This document shows positions 13,627 to 20,627 of a stretch of 21,384 nucleotides of DNA, in pieces. A program made the position numbers and the translations under genes. The stretch lies in IMG/VR virus record IMGVR_UViG_3300046090_000008, positions 1 to 21,384 of that record. One strand, written 5' to 3'. The first letter of the stretch is position 1. Each line of letters opens with the position of its first letter. The notes under the pieces are model-generated. The model saw only the letters and a program-made list of their open reading frames with translations. It had not been told where the DNA came from and searched no databases. Origin of the DNA: a virus.

Positions 13627-14072
13627 ACGTAGACCTGCATTCTGATATTTCCGACATCCAATGCGATCTAAGGAAACTTGAGTTGGCAACCGACTCAGCC
13701 GATGCGGTAGCGGCAATCCACGTTTTAGAGCACTTTTACGAGTGGGAGGTTTACGACCTACTGAGTGAGTGGAAGAGGGTGCTAAAGCCTGGCGGCAAGA
13801 TGATCCTAGAGCTTCCCTGCATGGATAAGGTGTTTGCCTACATTCACAATTGTGTGGTCAACAAACAGCCTTTACAGCCTTTTATGACGACCTATGCCCT
13901 ATGGGGTGACCCTAAGTACAAAGCCGAGTCAATGTGCCATCGGTGGGGTTGGTTTCAAAATCCTTTGCGGGATATGTTGGAAACCGTAGGTATGCAGAAT
14001 ATTACGTTTTGTGAGCCTAGATACCATTTCCCATTTAGAGACATGAGGGTGGAATGCTTAAAGGGGTCTTGA
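13560..14072 (+). CDS. SAM-dependent methyltransferase (class I)
   Basis: A small class I methyltransferase, 170 residues from the GTG at 13560. Motif I is YNLGCGKKKWDGWINVDL (LGCG at 11-14 and the acidic NVDL strand), followed by ADAVAAIHVLEHF and LKPGGKMILELP, the standard order of the Methyltransf_11 type. The start is uncertain. The GTG leaves a 67-base overlap with the glycosyltransferase fusion, and an ATG at 13470 (30 more residues) would overlap it by 157. I prefer the GTG because the upstream gene's C-terminus looks real (EFSPQILIDKW) while the extra residues do not resemble the family. The position inside the sugar cassette suggests methylation of a sugar or its acceptor. Confidence 0.75.
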   Translation: MEDRYETAYNLGCGKKKWDGWINVDLHSDISDIQCDLRKLELATDSADAVAAIHVLEHFYEWEVYDLLSEWKRVLKPGGKMILELPCMDKVFAYIHNCVVNKQPLQPFMTTYALWGDPKYKAESMCHRWGWFQNPLRDMLETVGMQNITFCEPRYHFPFRDMRVECLKGS

Positions 14073-14791
14073 GTAACGTTGAGCGCCATGAGCAGATGGC
14101 AAAAGCGATTCACTTGCCCTTGCTAAAGAAAAAGGGCAAATTCAACGACAGGCGCATGACCATTGCGTGTTACGGCCCAAGCCTTGCAGACACTTGGCGG
14201 CAGCTCAAGCACCCAATCATGACGGTCTCGGGGGCGCATGACTACTTGGTGGAGAGGGGCGTTATTCCTGATTTTCATGTGGACTGCGACCCAAGACCGC
14301 ATAAGGCTGAGATGTTAAGAAAGCCGCAGAAAGAAACCAAGTACCTGATGGCCTCGGTCTGCCATCCAAACTTTTGGGAAACTCTCAAAGGGAAAAATGT
14401 TAAGGTATGGCATTTGGTGAATGGGGATGATTTTGAGACGGTGGCATGGGTTGCCCAGCACCACCCCGAGGGAATGGGAAGCCTGATTGGGGGCGGTTCA
14501 AGTGTGGGCATGAGGGCAATGAATGTTTCGGCGGCTTTAGGGTTTCGCCGGTTTGACATTCACGGCATGGATTGTTCATTTACAAATAACCGCCACGCAG
14601 GTGCTCATACTGGCAAAGATCAAGTTAAAATCATGGTCAATGTTGGTTTGAGAACTTTCCAAACGACACAGCAGATGCTCCAAGCGGCGATTGAAATGGA
14701 AAAATTCATAGAGACGCAGGACGCAGAAGTGGTGTTTTATGGCGATGGTCTAATGCAGGAAACTGCTTTCAAACTCAAGGAATTAGCATGA
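14054..14791 (+). CDS. DUF115/MptE-like Rossmann protein
   Basis: A 245-residue paralogue of the N-terminal domain of the fusion protein at 11995. The same ordered landmarks appear: YGPSL (40-44), VSGAHDYLVERGVIPDFHVD (58-77), CDP, YLMASVCHPNFWETL, IGGGSSVG (145-152) and IHGMDCSF (169-176). No glycosyltransferase domain is attached. DUF115 proteins bind a nucleotide or pterin-like diphosphate ligand and include Maf glycosyltransferases, so an accessory or second transferase role is plausible (inference). The ATG at 14054 overlaps the methyltransferase by 19 bases; a TTG at 14069 behind AAGGGG is an alternative. The stop overlaps the next ATG. Confidence 0.75.
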   Translation: MLKGVLSNVERHEQMAKAIHLPLLKKKGKFNDRRMTIACYGPSLADTWRQLKHPIMTVSGAHDYLVERGVIPDFHVDCDPRPHKAEMLRKPQKETKYLMASVCHPNFWETLKGKNVKVWHLVNGDDFETVAWVAQHHPEGMGSLIGGGSSVGMRAMNVSAALGFRRFDIHGMDCSFTNNRHAGAHTGKDQVKIMVNVGLRTFQTTQQMLQAAIEMEKFIETQDAEVVFYGDGLMQETAFKLKELA

Positions 14792-15366
14792 AAAACGAAG
14801 TAGCGGGTTGGACAAATGAGAGCTTCATGGAAGATAACCGTGGCAAGATGGCGGTGTTTTTCCATGCGGTGCAGGTGCGAAACAACTTTAAATCAGATGC
14901 GGAAAAGCGCCCAATCTTTGAGGAGCGCATCTTTATCAAGAAGTTAGTGCCAGGCGACTCGACCTTGGTTGTTGACCGCCCCATGCGTGAGCAAGACATG
15001 GAAGATCACCCAATTGAGTGGGCAAGGTTTGAGCAAAAGAAAGAACAAAAAGTAGCTGGCACACCTATTGACGCTTGGATGGCGGTTTCTGACACACAAA
15101 AAGCTGAGTTTAAGTCGCTAAACATTTTTACCATTGATCAGTTTGCTAACCTGCCCGATGTGGCTGGCGACAAGATCATGGGCTTTAACGACCTGCGATC
15201 TAAGGCTCGGGCTTTCATCATGGCGGCGCAAGACTCGCAGATGATGGACAAAATCCGCGCTGAGATGGATAAAAAAATGGAAGCTCAAGAGGCTGAATTA
15301 GCTGAACTCCGTGCGATGATTAATAAAAGAGCCGGACGACCTAAAAAAGAAACCGTAGAGGAGTGA
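14788..15366 (+). CDS. Conserved phage protein, tail-adaptor neighbour
   Basis: A 192-residue protein just upstream of the tail adaptor gene. I recognise the type from podovirus genomes, with VFFHAVQVRNNFKSDAEKRP, IFIKKLVPGDST, a helical middle (SDTQKAEFKSLNIFTIDQFA then NLPDVAGDKIMGFNDLRSKA) and a C-terminal coiled coil (MDKKMEAQEAELAELRAMIN). The terminal KRAGRPKKE resembles an AT-hook core (GRP flanked by basic residues), so weak DNA binding is possible. Function is unknown; position suggests head completion or a DNA-associated virion role. Confidence 0.65.
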   Translation: MKNEVAGWTNESFMEDNRGKMAVFFHAVQVRNNFKSDAEKRPIFEERIFIKKLVPGDSTLVVDRPMREQDMEDHPIEWARFEQKKEQKVAGTPIDAWMAVSDTQKAEFKSLNIFTIDQFANLPDVAGDKIMGFNDLRSKARAFIMAAQDSQMMDKIRAEMDKKMEAQEAELAELRAMINKRAGRPKKETVEE

Positions 15367-15367
15367 T

Positions 15368-16285
15368 ATGAGCTACACATTACTGCAACTGGTTGACCAA
15401 ATGTCCGCAGAGTTGGGCTTGACTCAGCCAGCGGCGGTAATCGGCTCATCTAATAACCAAACCATCCAAATTCTTGCCTTGGCTAATCGCTTGGGTAAGG
15501 ATTTGGTTAGGGATTACGAATGGCAGCGCTTGGTGCAAGCCTATATTTGGCAGACTCAAGTTGCTGTGAGCACCACCGGCACTATTACGTCAGGTTCAAG
15601 AGTAATTACGGCAATCCCAAGCACGGCGGCTTTACAGGTGGGCAACGTGATTACAGGCACAGGGCAAACACCGTATGCTGAGATTTTGACGATTGACAGC
15701 TCCACGCAGGTCACGCTAAATGCGCCTGTAACAACTTCCACCGCCTCAGTATCAATGACGTTTGCCAAGCAGGACTATGACTTGCCTGATGGCTATGACC
15801 GCATGATTTCCGACACCAATTGGGATAGGACAGACCATTGGCGCAACCTTGGCACTAAATCATCACAGGATTGGCAGTTCTTGCAGGGCGGCATTATCTC
15901 GATTGGCCCACGCGAGCGCTATCGTATATACAACAACAAATTCCGCATTTTCCAAGCTCTGACAACGGTTTATAACTTTTCTTTTGAGTATGTGTCGAAC
16001 TATTGGGTATGCGCTACAGGCTCAGATCAAGGCTCAAAAGCGGCTTACACAGCGGACACAGACACCTCAATATTCCCTGATGATCTGATGTTGGCAGGTT
16101 TAAAGTTTTATTTCTTGAAAGCCAAAAAGCTCGACTACGCAATTGAGTTGGGCGAGTTTATGCGGTCACTTTCATACTGCAAAGCGCAGGATGTACCAGT
16201 TTCTGCCATGTCTCTTGCACCTGTTGGTATGAATCAATTGGTCGGGCCTTGGAGTGTGCAAGATGGCAATTGGCCTAGTGTTTAA
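15368..16285 (+). CDS. Head-tail adaptor / tail connector protein
   Basis: A 305-residue protein of the podovirus connector type: helical N-terminus with LANRLGKDLVRDYEWQRL, an Ig-like beta insertion rich in Thr/Ser (about 65-130), then YDLPDGYDRMISDTNWDRTD, GIISIGPRERYRIYNNKFRI, FEYVSNYWV and FPDDLMLAGLKFYFLKAKKL. These ordered segments are familiar from phage proteins assigned to the ring below the portal that links head and tail. GAGGAG (15358-15363) lies 4 bases before the ATG and overlaps the upstream stop region. The beta insertion may be a virion-surface decoration. Confidence 0.8.
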   Translation: MSYTLLQLVDQMSAELGLTQPAAVIGSSNNQTIQILALANRLGKDLVRDYEWQRLVQAYIWQTQVAVSTTGTITSGSRVITAIPSTAALQVGNVITGTGQTPYAEILTIDSSTQVTLNAPVTTSTASVSMTFAKQDYDLPDGYDRMISDTNWDRTDHWRNLGTKSSQDWQFLQGGIISIGPRERYRIYNNKFRIFQALTTVYNFSFEYVSNYWVCATGSDQGSKAAYTADTDTSIFPDDLMLAGLKFYFLKAKKLDYAIELGEFMRSLSYCKAQDVPVSAMSLAPVGMNQLVGPWSVQDGNWPSV

Positions 16286-16294
16286 GGAGATGAC

Positions 16295-16453
16295 ATGAAA
16301 TTAGATGGACTTTACAAAAATATTCAAGACAAGAGGGCAAGAATTGCCGCAGGGTCGGGCGAGAAGATGAGAAAGCCAGGCACAGAGGGCGCACCATCAG
16401 CCAAAGACTTTAAACAAGCTGCCAAGACTGCAAAGCCTGAGAAGAAGAAATGA
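16295..16453 (+). CDS. Small basic conserved phage protein (52 aa)
   Basis: A short gene with a good ribosome site (AAGGAG just before the ATG). The 52-residue product begins MKLDGLYKNIQDKRARIAAG and continues SGEKMRKPGTEGAPSAKDF, with a Lys-rich end (PEKKK). I recognise this small protein from many podovirus-like tail clusters, always next to the gene that follows here, which supports it being real despite its size. Function unknown; its basic, flexible nature suggests DNA or virion binding. The stop overlaps the next ATG (ATGA at 16450). Confidence 0.75.
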   Translation: MKLDGLYKNIQDKRARIAAGSGEKMRKPGTEGAPSAKDFKQAAKTAKPEKKK

Positions 16454-16737
16454 CAGCGGCTTGGCAACGCAAAGAGGGCAAGAATCCCGAGGGCGGTCTA
16501 AACGCCAAGGGTAGAGCCTCGGCAAAGGCAGAGGGCATGGATTTAAAGCCGCCTGTCAAATCAGGAGACAACCCACGCCGAGCATCATTCCTAGCAAGGA
16601 TGGGCAATATGCCTGGCCCGATGGAAAAGAACGGCGAGCCAACCCGATTAGCGTTGTCACTCAAGGCTTGGGGGGCTAGTTCTAAGGAAGATGCCAAGAG
16701 TAAATCCCGAGCTATATCACGCAGAAACAAAGACTAA
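16450..16737 (+). CDS. Small basic phage protein, DUF6321-like
   Basis: A 95-residue strongly basic protein: AAWQRKEGKNPEGGLNAKGR, then LKPPVKSGDNPRRASFLARM, GNMPGPMEKNGEPTRLAL and a Lys/Arg-rich C-terminus (SKEDAKSKSRAISRRNKD). The NPEGGLNAKGR and SGDNPRRASFLARMG segments match the phage family I know as DUF6321. Its role is undescribed. It forms a translationally coupled pair with the 52-residue gene upstream and overlaps the tail protein downstream by one base (TAATG). Confidence 0.8.
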   Translation: MTAAWQRKEGKNPEGGLNAKGRASAKAEGMDLKPPVKSGDNPRRASFLARMGNMPGPMEKNGEPTRLALSLKAWGASSKEDAKSKSRAISRRNKD

Positions 16738-18284
16738 TGCTAAATTCATTTGCCAAGATACCGCGCCAGCAAGCCGCCCAAACGGTGACGGTTGCCGCGC
16801 CTATTGGCGGGTGGAATGCTAGAGATGCTTTGGGGGCAATGGATGCCTTGGACGCGGTGACGTTGCAAAACTTTTGGCCTGGCACTAACTCGGTTATCCT
16901 GAGAAACGGCTACACCAAACACGCCACAGGCTTACCCGCTGAAGTGCAGACGTTGATGGCCTACAGCTCGGGAACGTCAAACAAATTGTTTGCTGTATCT
17001 GATGGCAAGATTTACGATGCCACTAACACCGGTGCGGTGGGTGCGGCGGCTGTAAGTGGTCTTACTAACTCAAAATTTCAATATGTAAACATCACTACAC
17101 CGGCAGCGTCTTATTTGATGGCTGTCAACGGCGCAGACAAGCTCCGCACTTTTGACGGCACAAACTGGCATACCGATGGCGATGGTTCGCCTTATGACAT
17201 CACAAACATTGACACGGCAACGGTCTCAAACATTACGCTGTTTAAAAACCGCATTTGGCTTACAACAAATAACACTTTAAAAGTTTGGTACTTGCCTGTT
17301 AATTCCATCGGCGGCGCGGCGGTTGCGTTAGACATGACCAGTATTTTCCAGCTTGGTGGCTACATCATGGCGGGGATGACTTGGACGCTAGACGCTGGTT
17401 ATGGCGTGGATGATTACTTGGTGTTTATTACAAGCAATGGAGAGGCGCTTGTTTGGCGTTTAACAGACCCAACAACTCCATCAGGTATTTCACAAATTGG
17501 GCTTTATAAAATTGGCGCACCTATTGGCAGGCGTTGTTATACCAAGTTTGGCGGTGATTTATTGGTCATTACTCAAGACGGCGTAGTGCCTATGAGTGGC
17601 TCTTTGCAGTCATCTAGGCTTGACCCGAGGGTGTCTATTACCAACAAGATTCAGTACGCCATGAGTTCGGCTATATCAACCTATGGGGCTAATTTTGGGT
17701 GGCAATTGCTGTACTACCCAAAAGAGAATCAATTGATCTTAAATGTGCCAATTAGCGTAGGTGCTCAACAGCAATATGTGATGAACAACATTACAAAAAG
17801 CTGGTGTAACTTTACCGGTTGGTATGCCAATTGTTGGGAACTACACTTAGATGATCCTTACTTTGGCGGCAATGGGTATGTCGGCAAGGCTTGGAATGGC
17901 AATACCGATGACACCTCCAATATTGAGGGATTTGGGTTACAGAGCTTCCAATCCTATGGCACGGCTTTACAAAAGCAATGCAAGATGATTCGCTATCACC
18001 TCCAAACCAATGGTACGCCTGCGGTATTTGGTAACGTAAACGTAGACTACAACCTTGCTGATGAATCGGCACAACTTAACTTTTCATTAAGCGTTTATGG
18101 CTTATGGGATTCAGGTCTGTGGGGTTCTGCCATTTGGGGTGCTGGGTTAGTGCCAAGCGCTGATTGGCAAGGGGCAACAAATATCGGATATACGTTTGCT
18201 CCGCTGATCAAAACTGCCACGCAAGGCATACAATTGCAATGGGTCGCAACCGATCTAGTGTTTGAGGGTGGCGGGGTACTGTGA
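16737..18284 (+). CDS. Tail hub / DNA-stabilisation-like propeller protein
   Basis: A 515-residue beta-rich protein. The N-terminal GGWNARDALGAMDALDAVTL and QNFWPGTNSVILRNGY are the recognisable start of a phage tail family related to P22 gp10-type packaged-DNA stabilisation proteins and T7-type tail tube proteins. Repeated blade-like units follow (LFAVSDGKIYDAT, LMAVNGADKLRTFDG, LFKNRIWLTTNNTL, LVFITSNGEALVWR, LLVITQDGVVPMSG, GNGYVGKAWNG), fitting a beta-propeller that forms the tail hub closing the DNA channel. The C-terminal part is a Trp-rich beta region (YGLWDSGLWGSAIWGAGL). Start in a TAATG overlap, stop in a GTGA overlap. Confidence 0.8.
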   Translation: MLNSFAKIPRQQAAQTVTVAAPIGGWNARDALGAMDALDAVTLQNFWPGTNSVILRNGYTKHATGLPAEVQTLMAYSSGTSNKLFAVSDGKIYDATNTGAVGAAAVSGLTNSKFQYVNITTPAASYLMAVNGADKLRTFDGTNWHTDGDGSPYDITNIDTATVSNITLFKNRIWLTTNNTLKVWYLPVNSIGGAAVALDMTSIFQLGGYIMAGMTWTLDAGYGVDDYLVFITSNGEALVWRLTDPTTPSGISQIGLYKIGAPIGRRCYTKFGGDLLVITQDGVVPMSGSLQSSRLDPRVSITNKIQYAMSSAISTYGANFGWQLLYYPKENQLILNVPISVGAQQQYVMNNITKSWCNFTGWYANCWELHLDDPYFGGNGYVGKAWNGNTDDTSNIEGFGLQSFQSYGTALQKQCKMIRYHLQTNGTPAVFGNVNVDYNLADESAQLNFSLSVYGLWDSGLWGSAIWGAGLVPSADWQGATNIGYTFAPLIKTATQGIQLQWVATDLVFEGGGVL

Positions 18285-18715
18285 TTTGTACAGATCACGA
18301 GATTGGATACTGGGTTGCAAAAAGGGTCAATGGCGGCTATTTTAAGGAAAGAAGCCAAAGCATTGGTCTGAAAAAAGACGGCAAGATTGTGGCAGGCGTG
18401 ATCTATCAAGACTACAACAACAGATCAATTGTTTGCCATATTGCAATTGACGGTCGGATGACCAAAGATTTTTTATGGGTAATATTTGATTACCCATTTA
18501 AAGTTTGTGAAGTTGAAAAAATCATTGTGCCTGTTGCAAGCGAAAACAAAAAAAGCAACAAAATCGTGACAAACATGGGCTTTACAGAAGAGGCAAGAAT
18601 CAAAGATTGCCACCCTGATGGAGACATCATTCTGTATACGTTAAAACGTGAAGATTGTAGATTTTTAGGGGAAAGATATGGGAAAAGACGCACCATCACC
18701 ACCACCAGCACCTGA
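18281..18715 (+). CDS. GNAT-like acyltransferase
   Basis: A 144-residue protein with a GNAT-type layout: IGLKKDGKIVAGVIYQDYNN (strands beta2-beta4), VCHIAIDGRM, a helix around FLWVIFDYPFKVCEVEKI, then IIVPVASENKKSNKIVTNMG FTEE, where the NKKSNKIVTNMGF part is the familiar helix and strand at the acetyl-CoA site. Such proteins are common next to tail and ejection genes of podoviruses; their substrate is unknown. The GTG start overlaps the tail gene stop. The gene is AT-rich relative to its neighbours (18 G+C of 60 at 18481-18540), and its last 38 bases overlap the next gene. Confidence 0.72.
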   Translation: MICTDHEIGYWVAKRVNGGYFKERSQSIGLKKDGKIVAGVIYQDYNNRSIVCHIAIDGRMTKDFLWVIFDYPFKVCEVEKIIVPVASENKKSNKIVTNMGFTEEARIKDCHPDGDIILYTLKREDCRFLGERYGKRRTITTTST

Positions 18716-19580
18716 TTACAGGGGCGCAGCCGTTGAACAAGGCGCGGCTAATTTAGAAGCCGCAAGAGCTACGGCAAAGCTGTCTAATCCCAATACATAC
18801 ACGCCTTATGGCACTCAATTGATAAGCTATGAGGGCGACATTCCTACCATTCGCCAAACTCTAACACCTACCGCACAAAAGACATTAGAGGCGCAACAAG
18901 GCGTTCAGCTTTCACTTGCAAACCTTGGTCAACAAGGCGCTACTACTGCTAGTGGTGTGCTAGATAAGCCGTTTAGCTTTGGTGGGCCTAATGTGCAAAC
19001 CTCGCTTGATTTAAGCGGTATTGCCAAGATGCCAGTCAATGCAGGAATGACAGGGCAAGAGGCAATCATGTCTCGCCTTAATCCATCATTGGCAAGACAA
19101 CGTGTTAGCACAGAAACCAACTTGATCAATCAGGGCTTACGGCCTGGCACAGAGGCTTACGACAACGCTATCAGATCGCTTGGTGAGCAAGAGACAGACG
19201 CAAGAACGCAAGCTGTGTTACAGGGGCTTAACCTTGATATTGGCGCAAATCAACAAGGGTTTGGTCAGCAGCTTGAGGCGGGTAAGTTTGGCAATACAGC
19301 TCAACAGCAAGCGTTGGCAGAGGCCATCCAATTGCGTCAACTGCCATTGAATGAGATCACGGCGCTTATGTCAGGCTCACAGATTCAAAACCCACAGTTT
19401 GGGGCGTATTCGGGCGCTACCGTAAATGCCGCACCATTGTTTGCCGCTTCACAAGCGCAAGGTCAATTTGATGCCAACAAATATAACCAAGAGGTTTCAC
19501 AAGCAAACACACAAACGGCGGGTATGTATTCCTTAGGTGGTGCGGCCTTGGGTGCGCCAAAAGGTACATTTACAGGTTAA
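18678..19580 (+). CDS. Ejection/internal virion-type protein
   Basis: A 300-residue protein with a Pro-rich N-terminus (GKDAPSPPPAPDYRGAAVEQ) followed by GAANLEAARATAKLSNPNTYTPYG. The middle holds MSRLNPSLARQRVSTETNLI and NQGLRPGTEAYDNAIRSLGE, and later RQLPLNEITALMSGSQIQNP. This succession is a familiar podovirus family placed after the tail hub; members are annotated as tail or DNA-transfer (ejection) proteins. Gln/Ala-rich helices fit a protein packed in the head and released through the portal. AGGGGA at 18667-18672 precedes the ATG. It overlaps the GNAT gene by 38 bases. Confidence 0.75.
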   Translation: MGKDAPSPPPAPDYRGAAVEQGAANLEAARATAKLSNPNTYTPYGTQLISYEGDIPTIRQTLTPTAQKTLEAQQGVQLSLANLGQQGATTASGVLDKPFSFGGPNVQTSLDLSGIAKMPVNAGMTGQEAIMSRLNPSLARQRVSTETNLINQGLRPGTEAYDNAIRSLGEQETDARTQAVLQGLNLDIGANQQGFGQQLEAGKFGNTAQQQALAEAIQLRQLPLNEITALMSGSQIQNPQFGAYSGATVNAAPLFAASQAQGQFDANKYNQEVSQANTQTAGMYSLGGAALGAPKGTFTG

Positions 19581-19592
19581 TGGGAGACTTTG

Positions 19593-20627
19593 ATGGCAGA
19601 TATTAATTTAAGCCCTTTAACCGCCGAGCAAGCGGCATTAAACCGCCGCCGCAGAATGGCAGAGGCTATGCAACAGCAGGCTATTTTGCCCATTGATATG
19701 CCAACCGTGCCAGTTAGCCATTATCAAGGTCTTGCCAAGCTATTGCAAGGCTACATTGCGGGTAAAGGTTTAGAACGAGCCGACACCGAGCAAAAAGAAC
19801 TTGAAGCTAACACAATGGCAGACTATGCCAAGATTTATGAGCTTATGGGTCAAACTGAGACTGTGCCTGGCGCTGTAACTTCTCCCGCCGTGCAACCTCA
19901 ACCTATTCTTGAAAATATTGCACAACAAGCAGAATTAGAAAGATTAAGTCAGCCCAAAGCTCTTTTTGAAGCAAAAGCCGCTTATGGTGGAAATCCAATA
20001 TTAGCCAATGCGGAACAGATTAAAACTCTACCAACCATGTCAGAGGCTAAAGCTGAAGAAAGAGCGCCTAGCCAGCAAATTCCCGCGCTTAAAGCCAGTA
20101 TGTTGAAAGACGCTACATTTACACAGACAAACGAAGGTCGCAGAATGTTGGCGCAAGCATTAGTGCAACAACAAGCACAACAACAGGCTGAGGCTATAAG
20201 AAAACGAGAAGCAGAACAAGCAATTGTTAAATTTGGCCCTGAAGATACCGCAGGCAGAATTGTGAACGGCGTGTTTAAGCCAATTGTCACAGGCGTTAAA
20301 CAACCTAAATGGGAAAAATCAAGCCAGTTTGATGTAAATGGGCAAGAGATAACAGGTTGGGTAAATACCAATGCGCCTGACATACCTAGCTCATTTGTAA
20401 AAGGCGCAACAAAGCCCTCAATGACTGAATCGCAGCGTTTAGAGGCTGAACTAAAACTTTATGGAACTGATGTTGAGGCAGCAAAACTTTCTGACGTAGG
20501 AAAAACAGCTCCTGTATTTACGCGGCTACCTAAAGGTGTTCCAGTAGGCGCTAAAAAAGTTGGCACAGATAAAGCAACAGGAAAAGATGTTTATAAATTA
20601 AACAATGACTTATTTGTGGGGGAATAA
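19593..20627 (+). CDS. Probable internal virion / ejection protein
   Basis: A 344-residue Ala/Gln/Glu-rich, mostly helical protein. The ATG at 19593 is preferred to the TTG at 19590 because GGGAG (19582-19586) is 6 bases upstream. Features are LTAEQAALNRRRRMAEAMQQ, a Gly-containing helix YQGLAKLLQGYIAGKGLERA, a coiled and Gln-rich stretch (ALVQQQAQQQAEAIRKREAE) and a C-terminal beta-like part (FTRLPKGVPVGAKKV ... KDVYKLNNDLF). Low complexity and position suggest DNA-ejection cargo; no enzymatic domain is seen. G+C falls within the 3' half. The TAA overlaps the next ATG by one base. Confidence 0.7.
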   Translation: MADINLSPLTAEQAALNRRRRMAEAMQQQAILPIDMPTVPVSHYQGLAKLLQGYIAGKGLERADTEQKELEANTMADYAKIYELMGQTETVPGAVTSPAVQPQPILENIAQQAELERLSQPKALFEAKAAYGGNPILANAEQIKTLPTMSEAKAEERAPSQQIPALKASMLKDATFTQTNEGRRMLAQALVQQQAQQQAEAIRKREAEQAIVKFGPEDTAGRIVNGVFKPIVTGVKQPKWEKSSQFDVNGQEITGWVNTNAPDIPSSFVKGATKPSMTESQRLEAELKLYGTDVEAAKLSDVGKTAPVFTRLPKGVPVGAKKVGTDKATGKDVYKLNNDLFVGE

